Shown here: positions 36,030 through 44,036 of the stretch, one piece after another
Position numbering within the stretch: position 1 is the first letter of the stretch
How the letters are laid out: every line of letters begins with the position of its first letter
NCBI GenBank assembly: GCA_002723155.1
Contig: PBNO01000004.1
Coordinates: 95,740 to 159,739, forward strand
From: Ponticaulis sp.
GTDB taxonomy: Bacteria > Pseudomonadota > Alphaproteobacteria > Caulobacterales > Hyphomonadaceae
Reading direction: 5' to 3'
Length of the DNA stretch: 64,000 nt
Translations under genes and position numbers: made by a program
Notes under the pieces: generated by a model
Seen by the model: only the letters and a program-made list of their open reading frames with translations
Told to the model about the DNA's origin: nothing
Databases searched by the model: none

Positions 36030-36166
36030 ATGGGCTACGAAATCTATATCCATAGAAAGCCCAATCACTGGGATGAGAAGGACTTCTGAACGCGAAAGTG
36101 CAGGTCGATGAAGGCGAGTTCTATCGCGCCGGCGCCGATGGCGTGGAGCATTTCGAAGCCGGTTAA
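36030..36166 (+). pseudogene. Remnant of an MGYxxxI-type small protein gene with internal deletion
   Basis: ATG 36030, preceded by GGGGGC, starts MGYEIYIHRKPNHWDEKDF and stops after 19 codons. In another frame the sequence continues at once as GLLNAKVQVDEGEFYRAG and ends HFEAG at 36166. From memory, a bacterial family begins MGYDIHITR and ends with AKVQGDEGE; here the two ends are joined with most of the middle missing and a frame change. I read this as a deleted, dead gene. No gene is seen in the following 36167-36304, which should hold the transglutaminase promoter. Confidence 0.45.
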
Positions 36167-36304
36167 AAAGGATCGGCTGCCAAGGCTGCGAAACTAATTC
36201 AGGCCTTTCGTATGAAACCCCTTGCCAGACCCGTGGTTTACCATGTTAGGGCGGCGCAGCGTTTATTTCCTATAGTTCAGTTCACGACCTTAAAGGGGCC
36301 GTCT

Positions 36305-37087
36305 ATGCGTGTGTCGATCGCGGCAGACCTCGATTATTTTTTCCCTGAACCAGCCGATGTGTTGCTGGCGGTGGAAGCTATTCCGATGAAAGATCAGAAG
36401 CTTGTCCGGGACAAGCTGACGGTTGCTGGAGAAGCGACGCCGCTGCGTAGTTTTCAGGAGCATGGCACGCCGGGGCGCAGCCAGTGGACTGAAGCGAACG
36501 ATCGGGTTCAGATCCGATATGAAGCGCTGGTCGATGTGGAACGCCCGCCGCTTTCCATTGCGGGCCTTGATGTGCCGCCACGGCGTGAGCTGCCGCCCGA
36601 TGTCGTCCACTATCTGTTTCCGAGCCGCTATTGCGAATCCGATAAGCTGGAAACCTATGCGATGAGCAAGTTCGGCCATCGCAGCGGCGGGGACCTCGTG
36701 CTGGAAATGACGGACTGGATCCGTCACAATTTCGAATATGTGCCGGGATCATCTGATAATTCCACGACGGCGACAGACAGTTTTCTTCGCCGACAGGGTG
36801 TGTGCCGAGACTATTCTCACGTGCTGATCACGCTCGCCCGTGCAATGGGGGTGCCTGCGCGCATGGTGTCTGTCTATGCGCCCGGGCTGAATCCGCCAGA
36901 TTTCCATGCCGTTGTTGAAGTCTGGCTGGATGGGAACTGGCACCTGATTGATCCGGCAGGCATGGCGGCTGAAGAGACCCTTGTGCGTATTACCTATGGC
37001 CGTGACGCGACGGATATCAGCTTCATGACGATTTTTGGATATGCAGAGCTTCAGAGCCAGTCTGTGCTGGTGGCTGAAGTCGCCTGA
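36305..37087 (+). CDS. Transglutaminase-like cysteine protease-fold protein
   Basis: A 260-residue member of the bacterial transglutaminase-like family. The Cys-His-Asp triad is visible: RRQGVCRDYSH (Cys), DFHAVVEVW (His), and LIDPAG (Asp). An N-terminal beta domain (residues 1 to about 120) matches the Bact_transglu_N type. No signal peptide. ATG 36305 has AAGGGG eight bases upstream; the frame is open 93 bases further but without a ribosome site. Members act as proteases or cross-linking enzymes; the substrate is unknown. Confidence 0.85.
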   Translation: MRVSIAADLDYFFPEPADVLLAVEAIPMKDQKLVRDKLTVAGEATPLRSFQEHGTPGRSQWTEANDRVQIRYEALVDVERPPLSIAGLDVPPRRELPPDVVHYLFPSRYCESDKLETYAMSKFGHRSGGDLVLEMTDWIRHNFEYVPGSSDNSTTATDSFLRRQGVCRDYSHVLITLARAMGVPARMVSVYAPGLNPPDFHAVVEVWLDGNWHLIDPAGMAAEETLVRITYGRDATDISFMTIFGYAELQSQSVLVAEVA

Positions 37088-37158
37088 CCTAGCGTCATAC
37101 TTTTGCTGACGCCTGCGTCAGGTTAAGCTCTCTCCTAAAGATCATGGGAGAGAGACAA

Positions 37159-38589
37159 ATGGCTTCAGGAAATGCAGCGCGGATGCGCGAAATCCTCGAC
37201 AAGCAGAAGGCCGCGCACATTCGTGAGGGCGCGCCATCCGCCGAATTACGTATGGACCGGATTGACCGCTGCATCAGCCAGCTCATCAAATACAAGGATG
37301 AGATCGCCGATGCGCTTTGCGAGGATTTCGGGCATCGCTCCAAGGACCAGACGACCTTTACTGATGTCGTGTCCTCGCTCGGGCCGCTCAAGCATTCCAA
37401 GGCAAACCTTCGCAAATGGATGAAGCCTGAAAAGCGGAAGGTGGAAGCGCCGCTGAATCTGCTCGGCGCAAAAGCGCGGCTGGAATATCAGCCGAAGGGC
37501 ACTGTTGGCGTTATTTCGCCATGGAACTTCCCTGTGCAGCTCACCTTTGCGCCATTGGCGAATATTCTGGCAGCTGGCAACCGCGCCATGATCAAGCCTT
37601 CCGAGTTCACGGAGGCGACCTCTGCGCTGATGGAGAAGATGTTCTCTGAGGTGTTCGACGAGGAAGAGATTGCCGTGATTACCGGAGGACCGGAGGTCGG
37701 CGGCGAGTTCTGCGCTCTGCCGTTTGACCATATCATCTTCACGGGTGCGACCTCGATTGCCCATCACGTCATGCGTGCAGCAGCTGAGAATCTGGTGCCG
37801 TTGACGCTGGAGCTCGGCGGTAAGTCACCCGTCATTATCGGCCGTTCAGCAGATATGGAGAAAACGGCTGCGCGCGTCATGAATGGCAAGGCGCTGAATG
37901 CGGGGCAGATCTGCCTCGCGCCGGACTATGTGTTCACGCCGGAAGAGAGCGTGGGCGCATTTGTTGATGCCTCGCAGAAGGCTGTCGCAAAGATGTTCCC
38001 GACAGGGCTGAAGGACAATGATGACTACACGTCTGTCATCAACCAGCGTCACTATGATCGCCTTCAGGGCTATCTTGAGGATGCTAAAGCCAAGGGCGGC
38101 GAGATCGTAGAGATCAATCCAGCCGGCGAAAACTTCTCCCAGCAGCCGCACCATAAAATTCCGCCAACGCTGGTTCTGAACCCGTCTGACGATATGGACA
38201 TCATGAAGGACGAGATTTTCGGCCCTCTGCTGCCGGTGAAAACCTATAAGGGCGTTGAGGATGCGGTGTCCTACGTGAATGCGCACGATCGTCCGCTGGG
38301 GCTTTACTATTTCGGCGCGGACAAGGCTGAAGAAGCCAGAGTGCTGAACAGCACGACCTCTGGCGGCGTCACCGTGAATGACGTGATTTTCCACGTTGCG
38401 CAGGAAGATCTGCCGTTTGGCGGGGTAGGTCCGTCGGGCATGGGCTCTTATCATGGCCATGATGGTTTTAAGGAATTCTCTCATAAGAAATCCGTCTACA
38501 CGCAGACCGGAAATGAAATTCTGGCGATGTTCCGTCCACCTTACGGCGACACGTTCCGTAAGCAGCTTGCAGGGCGTCTGAAAGGCTAG
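37159..38589 (+). CDS. Aldehyde dehydrogenase, coniferyl-aldehyde-dehydrogenase type
   Basis: NAD(P)-dependent aldehyde oxidation. The 476-residue protein has the cofactor box ISPWNFPVQL, FTGATSIAHHVM, the catalytic Glu in LELGGKSP and the catalytic Cys in AGQICLAPDY. A CLAPDY signature and the tail FRPPYGDT place it in the CalB/fatty-aldehyde group rather than the betaine-aldehyde group. ATG 37159 is used because GGGAGAGAG, which an earlier in-frame ATG would itself contain, lies just upstream. Substrate may be aromatic or long-chain aldehydes. Confidence 0.88.
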   Translation: MASGNAARMREILDKQKAAHIREGAPSAELRMDRIDRCISQLIKYKDEIADALCEDFGHRSKDQTTFTDVVSSLGPLKHSKANLRKWMKPEKRKVEAPLNLLGAKARLEYQPKGTVGVISPWNFPVQLTFAPLANILAAGNRAMIKPSEFTEATSALMEKMFSEVFDEEEIAVITGGPEVGGEFCALPFDHIIFTGATSIAHHVMRAAAENLVPLTLELGGKSPVIIGRSADMEKTAARVMNGKALNAGQICLAPDYVFTPEESVGAFVDASQKAVAKMFPTGLKDNDDYTSVINQRHYDRLQGYLEDAKAKGGEIVEINPAGENFSQQPHHKIPPTLVLNPSDDMDIMKDEIFGPLLPVKTYKGVEDAVSYVNAHDRPLGLYYFGADKAEEARVLNSTTSGGVTVNDVIFHVAQEDLPFGGVGPSGMGSYHGHDGFKEFSHKKSVYTQTGNEILAMFRPPYGDTFRKQLAGRLKG

Positions 38590-38629
38590 GTTCTCAAAAC
38601 CGGAATAAATTCAGAAGACTGAACAAATT

Positions 38630-38659
38630 CAGAGATCGATGAAATTTTATCGATCTCTG
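38630..38659. repeat. 11-bp perfect inverted repeat after the aldehyde dehydrogenase gene
   Basis: CAGAGATCGAT and ATCGATCTCTG pair exactly around GAAATTTT. There is no T-run, so it is either a factor-assisted terminator or a protein-binding palindrome in the flagellin upstream region. Confidence 0.45.
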
Positions 38660-38736
38660 GAACACTGAGTAAAATACTTGGTCTTATAGGAGGAAGTAGG
38701 AGGGGGACTCTGATTGGGTTCTCAGGACAATCTATG

Positions 38737-38757
38737 CACGTTCCAAAACGGAACGTG
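38737..38757 (+). promoter_or_regulatory. Flagellin leader hairpin
   Basis: CACGTTCC and GGAACGTG form a perfect 8-bp stem with an AAAAC loop, ending 17 bases before the flagellin ATG and just before its GGGCGAGG ribosome site. Flagellin mRNA in Caulobacter is controlled through its leader by FlbT/FlaF, so a similar use is possible here. Confidence 0.45.
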
Positions 38758-38774
38758 GTTAAGGGCGAGGCAGA

Positions 38775-39941
38775 ATGCTGAGCGTAAATACCAATTACGG
38801 TGCCATGACGGCACTGCAGAATCTATCTGCGACGTCTGCGGAGAAATCCCAGATACAAAGCCGGATCAATACCGGGCTTGCCGTGGCAAGCGCGAAGGAT
38901 AACGGCGCTATCTACGCTATCGCGAAAGGCCTCGACGCCGACATGGTTTCCGCCAGTGTCGAGCAGTCACAGCTGGATCGTGTTTCCTCAACACTCGATG
39001 TGACCCTGTCAGCGATTGATAGCATTTCCGATCTCATGATCGATATGAAGGAAAAAGCGCTCGCCATGACCGATGAGTCCATGACGTACGAGCAGCTGAA
39101 GGCCTTCAACGAAGATTTCAACGCGCTGTTTGATCAGGCGCAGACGGTTGCGCGCAACGCAGCCTTTAACGACATCAATCTGCTGGACGGTTCAACACTG
39201 ACACTGGAAACAACGTCGCTGAGCGTGATTGAAGGCTTCGACCTGGCGGACATTCTGGAGAATGGCGTCACGCGCACGGGCGACTTCGATGGCATTGTGA
39301 ACTCAAACCATAGCGCGACTGTGACGGGTAACTTTTCGGGTGTCGTGAATGGTACTTTCACCGGCACGACCTATGGCGACATGTCGGGCGTCGTGAATGG
39401 TGACTATAACGGTGACATTTATGGCGATTTCACTGGCAGTATTAACGGCAACATTAACGGCACGGTTTATGGCAGTGTCAGTGGTAGCGTGAACGGAAGT
39501 ATTACGGGATCGGTGCACAATGGATCCGTCACGCCGCCTGCAGAGGTGACGATCGAGGCTGCCGACCAGACGGCGGCGGATTATCTCGGCCGGACATATG
39601 GCGGCGTGGAGGGCTATGAAGAAGACCCGTTCTCCTTCGATCCGAAGCAGGACCTTCATTACCATTATACGGGCATGGTCGCCTCTATCGAGAACACGAT
39701 CTCAGGGCTGGCAAACTACTCGTCCAAGCTCGGCTCGATCGCCAAAGCCGCTGACATTCAGAACAATTTTCTGCAGATCAAGAATGACGTTCTGATGAAG
39801 ACGAAAGGCAATATGGTTGATGCGGATATGGCTCGCGAGAGTGCGCGTCTTTCTGCGATCCAGACCAAAGAACAGCTTGGTGTCCAAGCGCTCTCAATCG
39901 CCAATCAGGCACCAAATATGGTGCTCCGTCTGTTCGGCTAA
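38775..39941 (+). CDS. Flagellin with a tetrapeptide-repeat central domain
   Basis: Filament protein of the flagellum, 388 residues. The N-terminal D0/D1 helices (MLSVNTNYGAMTALQNL, INTGLAVASAKDNGA) and the C-terminal helix ending ALSIANQAPNMVLRLFG are alphaproteobacterial flagellin ends needed for export and polymerisation. Residues 170-249, the surface-exposed variable region, consist of twenty tetrapeptides of the form x-hydrophobic-x-Gly, grouped in five 16-residue units. This is unlike ordinary flagellin D2/D3 domains. After it comes an acidic, aromatic linker (YEEDPFSFDP). No other flagellar gene is in the window, so assembly genes must lie elsewhere. Confidence 0.9.
   Translation: MLSVNTNYGAMTALQNLSATSAEKSQIQSRINTGLAVASAKDNGAIYAIAKGLDADMVSASVEQSQLDRVSSTLDVTLSAIDSISDLMIDMKEKALAMTDESMTYEQLKAFNEDFNALFDQAQTVARNAAFNDINLLDGSTLTLETTSLSVIEGFDLADILENGVTRTGDFDGIVNSNHSATVTGNFSGVVNGTFTGTTYGDMSGVVNGDYNGDIYGDFTGSINGNINGTVYGSVSGSVNGSITGSVHNGSVTPPAEVTIEAADQTAADYLGRTYGGVEGYEEDPFSFDPKQDLHYHYTGMVASIENTISGLANYSSKLGSIAKAADIQNNFLQIKNDVLMKTKGNMVDADMARESARLSAIQTKEQLGVQALSIANQAPNMVLRLFG
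39282..39521 (+). repeat. Five 48-bp coding repeats in the flagellin gene
   Basis: Encodes residues 170-249 as five 16-residue units starting DFDG, NFSG, DMSG, DFTG and SVSG. Most units follow the pattern [D/N/S]-x-[S/T]-G, x-x-N-G, x-x-x-G, x-x-Y-G. Seventeen of twenty tetrapeptides end in Gly. Units differ at DNA level, so the array is old or under selection rather than a recent slippage product. The first unit is the most diverged. Confidence 0.85.
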
Positions 39942-39986
39942 TCAATTCAGATTGACCGGGTCGTCAAATACGCTTATCGTTTATCG

Positions 39987-40352
39987 ATGACAAATAAGTT
40001 TGATCTCGAGCCGGGTGACGTTGTCTCCGTGCGATTTGCGGGTGTTCTGCGCCACTACGGCGTCGTCACCTTTGGTGGCCGCATCGTGTCCAATAATGGC
40101 GAACGCGGCGGGGTCATCTCTCAGACCTTCGAAGAGTTTGCGCAGGGGCGCGAGGTGCAGGTCGATCCGCGACGGAGCTCTGCGGACGGCTATCACGCCC
40201 ACCATCATGCCCATCGCAGGTTGGGGCATGACTACCATCTGGCCGGTTCTAACTGTATCGATTTTGCACGGCATGCGACGCGCCGCTCACCGACTGTCAG
40301 CCAGTACGCACGCGGCACGTTCGAGACGCTGAAAGATATGTTTCGGCGTTAG
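39987..40352 (+). CDS. LRAT/NlpC-P60-like permuted papain-fold protein
   Basis: A 121-residue protein resembling lecithin:retinol acyltransferase-type (permuted NlpC/P60) enzymes. A His in GVLRHYGVVTFGG (residue 23) and a Cys in GSNCIDFARHA (residue 90) are in the order and sequence context expected for the catalytic pair. Between them is a His cluster (HAHHHAHRR). Such proteins act as acyltransferases, amidases or peptidases on lipids or peptides. No signal peptide. Its last four bases overlap the stop of the convergent thioredoxin lipoprotein gene. Confidence 0.68.
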   Translation: MTNKFDLEPGDVVSVRFAGVLRHYGVVTFGGRIVSNNGERGGVISQTFEEFAQGREVQVDPRRSSADGYHAHHHAHRRLGHDYHLAGSNCIDFARHATRRSPTVSQYARGTFETLKDMFRR

Positions 40353-40870
40353 GCGCTTTCACAATACTGGTTTGCGAATGAGACCATCGCCTCTTCGTTA
40401 TAGCCACGGCCTTCTTCCAGTTCGCCGGTGCCCTGTGAGGCGACGAGCTCGCCTTGCGCATCCAGAACGAAAAAGTGCGGATAGCCCTGACGTTCAGGAT
40501 ATGCCGAGAGAAATTCCTCATTCTCGTTTTCGTCTGAATAATTCACTTTCAGAACGACGAAAGCGCAAGCGAAGGCTTCATGCGTCGGCTGGTTGGTTTC
40601 GATGTAGGCATCGATCAGATGGCACCAGGAACACCATTCGCCGCCAACATCCATGAGGATGTATTTGCCTTCAGCCTGAGCCAGCTCCATCGCCTCTGCG
40701 AGATCTGCGATCGGATCATCTTCCGGGCTGAAATCCTCATTGATGTGGGTGATCGGCGTCGGCGTGTATGCGGCCTCTGCTGACGTCTCCGCAGGCGTAT
40801 CCGAACCGCCGCAAGCCGCGATCATGAATAGCGGCGCGATGAGGGCGGAAAGAAGTGTTTGTCGACGCAT
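40349..40870 (-). CDS. Thioredoxin-fold lipoprotein
   Basis: A 173-residue protein with a lipoprotein signal (LFMIAAC, Cys at residue 20) followed by a low-complexity linker, then a thioredoxin-like domain with EWCSWCHL, the CxxC active site, and the cis-Pro region YPHFFVL. The extended active-site region resembles DUF255/thioredoxin_7 proteins. Expected to reduce disulfides in the periplasm while anchored to a membrane. It is convergent with the LRAT-like gene. Confidence 0.85.
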   Translation of the reverse strand: MRRQTLLSALIAPLFMIAACGGSDTPAETSAEAAYTPTPITHINEDFSPEDDPIADLAEAMELAQAEGKYILMDVGGEWCSWCHLIDAYIETNQPTHEAFACAFVVLKVNYSDENENEEFLSAYPERQGYPHFFVLDAQGELVASQGTGELEEGRGYNEEAMVSFANQYCESA

Positions 40871-40992
40871 AATGGCTCCCCGAAAATTCTACAGCCAATC
40901 AGTACGATGTGCGTGGCCATGAAGGGAAGGGCATTCTCAAATTAATGGGGGCTGCGACCAAATACGCCATGAAGATAGGCGCTAAATGGGTG

Positions 40993-41012
40993 TTATTGTA
41001 TAGTCACAATAA
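40993..41012. promoter_or_regulatory. Inverted repeat in front of the first DUF3775 gene
   Basis: TTATTGT and ACAATAA are exact reverse complements around ATAGTC, directly before the GAAAGGAG ribosome site of the gene at 41029. It could be an operator or a leader hairpin that leaves the ribosome site free. Confidence 0.4.
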
Positions 41013-41028
41013 AAGAAAGGAGACTGCC

Positions 41029-41493
41029 GTGAAGACGATTGATACCGGACCTAAGGTCGAGGAGCTGGGCGTCTCGGAGAACACGCTGGCTGCAATCATT
41101 CTTGAGGCCCGCACATTCGATGCGACCATGCCGGAAGTTGATGAGGATGAAGCGTCCAACGACGTCGATGATGACGAGATTTCCGTCCTTGAAGATCAGG
41201 ACGACAATCCTGCCCTTCAGGTGCTGATGGAAGCTATTAAGAGCCTCTCCATGGAAGAGCAGGAAACGCTGGTTGCGCTTGTCTGGCTTGGACGCGGTGA
41301 CTTTGATTCCGACGAGTGGGATGAGGCCCGCGCCATGGCTGCCGAACGCGATAATGGCGATGTGGCTGGCTATCTGGCAGGCATTCCAATGCTCGGCGAT
41401 TATCTGGAGGCTGGCGCCGATGCGCTGGGCATCAATCTGTCCGAGACAGAAGCGCAGACTATGTCGCATCCCCAGAAGCGCGCCGAATTCTAG
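41029..41493 (+). CDS. DUF3775 protein, copy 1
   Basis: A 154-residue acidic protein of the DUF3775 family. The core is LSMEEQETLVALVWLGRGDF followed by a Glu/Asp-rich helix and MLGDYLEAGADALGI. The GTG start at 41029 has GGAG six bases upstream; the frame is open further left but without a ribosome site. Function unknown. The next gene is a paralogue, 66 bases on. Confidence 0.8.
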   Translation: MKTIDTGPKVEELGVSENTLAAIILEARTFDATMPEVDEDEASNDVDDDEISVLEDQDDNPALQVLMEAIKSLSMEEQETLVALVWLGRGDFDSDEWDEARAMAAERDNGDVAGYLAGIPMLGDYLEAGADALGINLSETEAQTMSHPQKRAEF

Positions 41494-41559
41494 GCGCAGT
41501 CCTGAAACAATTTTTGCTCCTGCACGTTGGTTTCGCAGACGACAAAGCAGGAGCAAATT

Positions 41560-42036
41560 ATGAAAACCATTGAAACCGGCCCCTTGATTGATGACCTCGC
41601 GATTTCTGAAAACGCGCTGGCCGGTATCATTCTGAAAGCCAAATCCTTTGGCGCGATTGTACCGGAAAGTGATCCGCGCGAGTCGTCTAACGGGTCTGAT
41701 GACCGCATGATTGATGCGCTGGAAGACCAGCCGGACAATCCGGCACGGATGTCACTTGAGAAGACGATCAATAATCTAAGTGACGAGCAACGGAACACCC
41801 TCGTAGCGCTTACCTGGGTTGGTCGAGGTGACTATTCCGCTGTTGAATGGGCAGATGCGTTGAGCACTGCTCAGGCCCGCGACGGCACTGTGACATCGCA
41901 TTACCTTTCAGAGATGCCGCTTCTGGCAGATCATCTCGAGAATGGTGCCGCCGAACTCGGCATCAACGTGACGGACGCCAAAGCGGCGATCATGAGTCAC
42001 GATCAAAATCCGGATCCGATGCGCGCTGTAAAATAA
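41560..42036 (+). CDS. DUF3775 protein, copy 2
   Basis: A 158-residue paralogue of the preceding gene: both begin KTI-TGP, share LVALxWxGRGDxxxxEWxxA and LLADHLENGAAELGI/MLGDYLEAGADALGI. Identity looks moderate, so the duplication is not recent. AGGAG lies eight bases before the ATG. A shared or heteromeric role is an inference. The aldo/keto reductase follows on the same strand. Confidence 0.8.
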   Translation: MKTIETGPLIDDLAISENALAGIILKAKSFGAIVPESDPRESSNGSDDRMIDALEDQPDNPARMSLEKTINNLSDEQRNTLVALTWVGRGDYSAVEWADALSTAQARDGTVTSHYLSEMPLLADHLENGAAELGINVTDAKAAIMSHDQNPDPMRAVK

Positions 42037-42090
42037 GCGGCGCATCGAACTCCCCATCCTCAAATTTTCCAGACAGAAAGGCACGTGTTT

Positions 42091-42930
42091 ATGACACTGA
42101 CCACGAAACATTTTGACGTTGAAATTCCATCCATCGGTTTTGGTACCTGGCAGCTGAAAGGCGATACAGCGACTGAAGCTGTGAAGACGGCGCTGGAAAC
42201 AGGTTATCGCCATATCGATACAGCGCAGGCCTACGAAAACGAGAAAGAGGTTGGCGACGGTATTCAGGCTGCAGGCACGGCGCGCAGTGATTATTTTCTG
42301 ACGACAAAAGTCTGGACCGACCAGTTTGAAGACGGAGACCTCCAGTCTTCCACCAAGGAAAGCCTGAAACGCCTCGGCGTGAGCGAAGTCGATCTTCTTC
42401 TGCTGCATTGGCCTAACAATGAAGTGCCGATGGAAGAAACAATTGGTGCGCTGAATGACGCCCGCAAGCAGGGTCTGACGAAAAGTATCGGCGTCTCAAA
42501 CTTTACCAAGGACCAGTTTGACAAGGCCGTAGAACTGTCTGACGCGCCAATTCTGGTTAACCAGGTGGAGTATCACCCGTTCATCGACCAGACGAAGCTT
42601 CTGGCTGAAGCCGGCCATAAAGGCAGCGCGCTGACGGCTTATTGCCCATTGGCGCAGGGACGTGTCTTCAAGAATGAAACCATCAAGATGATTGCCGAGC
42701 GCTATGGCGTGACACCCGCGCAAATCGTGTTGCGCTGGTTCGTGCAGCAGCCGGGCGTCGTGGCAATCCCTCGCTCATCCAATCCGGAACACATTCGCCA
42801 GAATTTCGCGATTGATGAAATCCATCTGGATGGCGATGAGATGGCGCGTATCTCTGCGCTGCGTATGCACCATGATCGTATCGTCGATCCGGACTTCGCG
42901 CCGGTGTGGGACAATCCGCTCGCTGCGTAA
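42091..42930 (+). CDS. Aldo/keto reductase
   Basis: NADPH-dependent carbonyl reductase of the AKR family (2,5-diketo-gluconate reductase-like), about 279 residues. The catalytic set is Asp and Tyr in HIDTAQAYENE, Lys in LTTKVW and His in LLLHWPN; the cofactor site shows as AIPRSSNPEHI. ATG 42091 is chosen over a GTG six bases upstream because of its spacing from AGAAAGG. A strong terminator follows. Substrate unknown. Confidence 0.9.
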   Translation: MTLTTKHFDVEIPSIGFGTWQLKGDTATEAVKTALETGYRHIDTAQAYENEKEVGDGIQAAGTARSDYFLTTKVWTDQFEDGDLQSSTKESLKRLGVSEVDLLLLHWPNNEVPMEETIGALNDARKQGLTKSIGVSNFTKDQFDKAVELSDAPILVNQVEYHPFIDQTKLLAEAGHKGSALTAYCPLAQGRVFKNETIKMIAERYGVTPAQIVLRWFVQQPGVVAIPRSSNPEHIRQNFAIDEIHLDGDEMARISALRMHHDRIVDPDFAPVWDNPLAA

Positions 42931-42948
42931 TCCGATCAGGATACAAAA

Positions 42949-42979
42949 GAAAAAGCCTCCCGCATGGGAGGCTTTTTTG
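42949..42979. terminator. Bidirectional intrinsic terminator
   Basis: AAAAGCCTCCC, loop GCAT, GGGAGGCTTTT is a perfect 11-bp stem with A-rich left and T-rich right flanks. It serves the aldo/keto reductase and the convergent metallopeptidase gene. Confidence 0.9.
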
Positions 42980-42988
42980 TGTGTGAGC

Positions 42989-43843
42989 TTAGAGCTCCGA
43001 GAAGGTGTCACACTGGTTTGGATCACCCGAGTTATAGCCTCGCATCAGCCATTCCTGACGCTGCGCTGAGGTGCCGTGCGTGAAGGCTTCGGGCGTGACG
43101 CGCTGGCCTGCATTTCGCTGGAGTGTATCGTCGCCAATGGCATTGGCTGTTTGCAGGCCCTCCTGCAGGTCGCCGCGTTCCAGCGCGACATTGCCGTTAG
43201 AGACGCGTGCGGCATTCGCCGCCCAGACACCAGCATAGCAATCAGCCTGTAGCTCCAGCATCACGAGATACTGGTTGGATTCAGCCTCGCTGCGGGCATT
43301 TTGCTGGGCCTGGCGCACGCGCTGTGATGCACCGGTCAGCGTCTGAACATGGTGTCCGAACTCGTGAGCAATCACATAGGCGCGGGCAAAGTCTGCACCA
43401 GATGCGCCAAGTCGTGTTTCCATTTCCTGCCAGAAGGAGAGATCGAGATACACGGTCTGGTCAGCCGGGCAGTAGAATGGCCCCATGGCCGACTGACCAT
43501 AGCCGCAGCCTGTATTCGTACCTTGCGTATAGAGCACCGTGTTCGGCGGTTGATAATCGGACAGGAAGAGCTGCCAGACATCATTCGCATTTGTGCCCAC
43601 CACATCCACGAACATGCCTGCGTCGTCTTCTGGTGTTCCGGTTGTGCCTTGCTGCTGTTCAGACGAGCCTGCGCCGCCAAACTGGCTGGCCATCTGCATG
43701 GTCTGCTCAGGGCTGATGCCAAACACGAAATAGCCGATCAGCGCGATGGCGATCACGCCGATACCGCCGCCCGCTGCCGCGCCGCCACTCATTCCGCGTC
43801 GGTCTTCAACCCGACCGCTCGTTCGTCCGTCTTTCCAGCGCAT
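42989..43843 (-). CDS. YpfJ-type neutral zinc metallopeptidase
   Basis: A 284-residue protein of the YpfJ/KPN_02809 family. A basic N-terminus with RRGMSGG leads into one membrane helix (GIGVIAIALIGYFVFG), placing the rest in the periplasm. The zinc site is HEFGHHVQTL, with ELQADCYAGVWA as the expected third-ligand region. AYVIAHEFGHH and the paired Cys in GCGYGQSAMGPFYCPAD are family marks. Presumably a membrane-anchored protease with unknown substrate. Confidence 0.88.
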   Translation of the reverse strand: MRWKDGRTSGRVEDRRGMSGGAAAGGGIGVIAIALIGYFVFGISPEQTMQMASQFGGAGSSEQQQGTTGTPEDDAGMFVDVVGTNANDVWQLFLSDYQPPNTVLYTQGTNTGCGYGQSAMGPFYCPADQTVYLDLSFWQEMETRLGASGADFARAYVIAHEFGHHVQTLTGASQRVRQAQQNARSEAESNQYLVMLELQADCYAGVWAANAARVSNGNVALERGDLQEGLQTANAIGDDTLQRNAGQRVTPEAFTHGTSAQRQEWLMRGYNSGDPNQCDTFSEL

Positions 43844-44036
43844 ATCCCGCTCCCACTGCTCACATGCCGTCCAGGATATAGTTAGCGGAGCTTCCGGAGG
43901 TGGTCACTAGCAAATACCGGTGCCCGCCAAATGACCGCAATTATTAAACCGAAGACAGGTTGGCGTTCTGCGCTTGGCAGAAAATTCCATTCATGGTGAA
44001 AAGATTTATTGAATAACGGAAAGTTGGGGCTTTCGA

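Noticed and set aside
38660-38774. Sigma-54 promoter before flagellin
   Set aside because: TGGAACACTGAG near 38657 has the GG but no GC element at the right distance.
38714-38902. 62-codon TTG-started frame overlapping the flagellin start, with AGGAGGGGG upstream
   Set aside because: It runs into the flagellin gene in another frame and its residues show no protein-like pattern; the purine-rich sequence alone is weak evidence.
39282-39521. RTX or pentapeptide repeats in flagellin
   Set aside because: Period is four, not nine or five, and the GGxGxDxUx pattern is absent.
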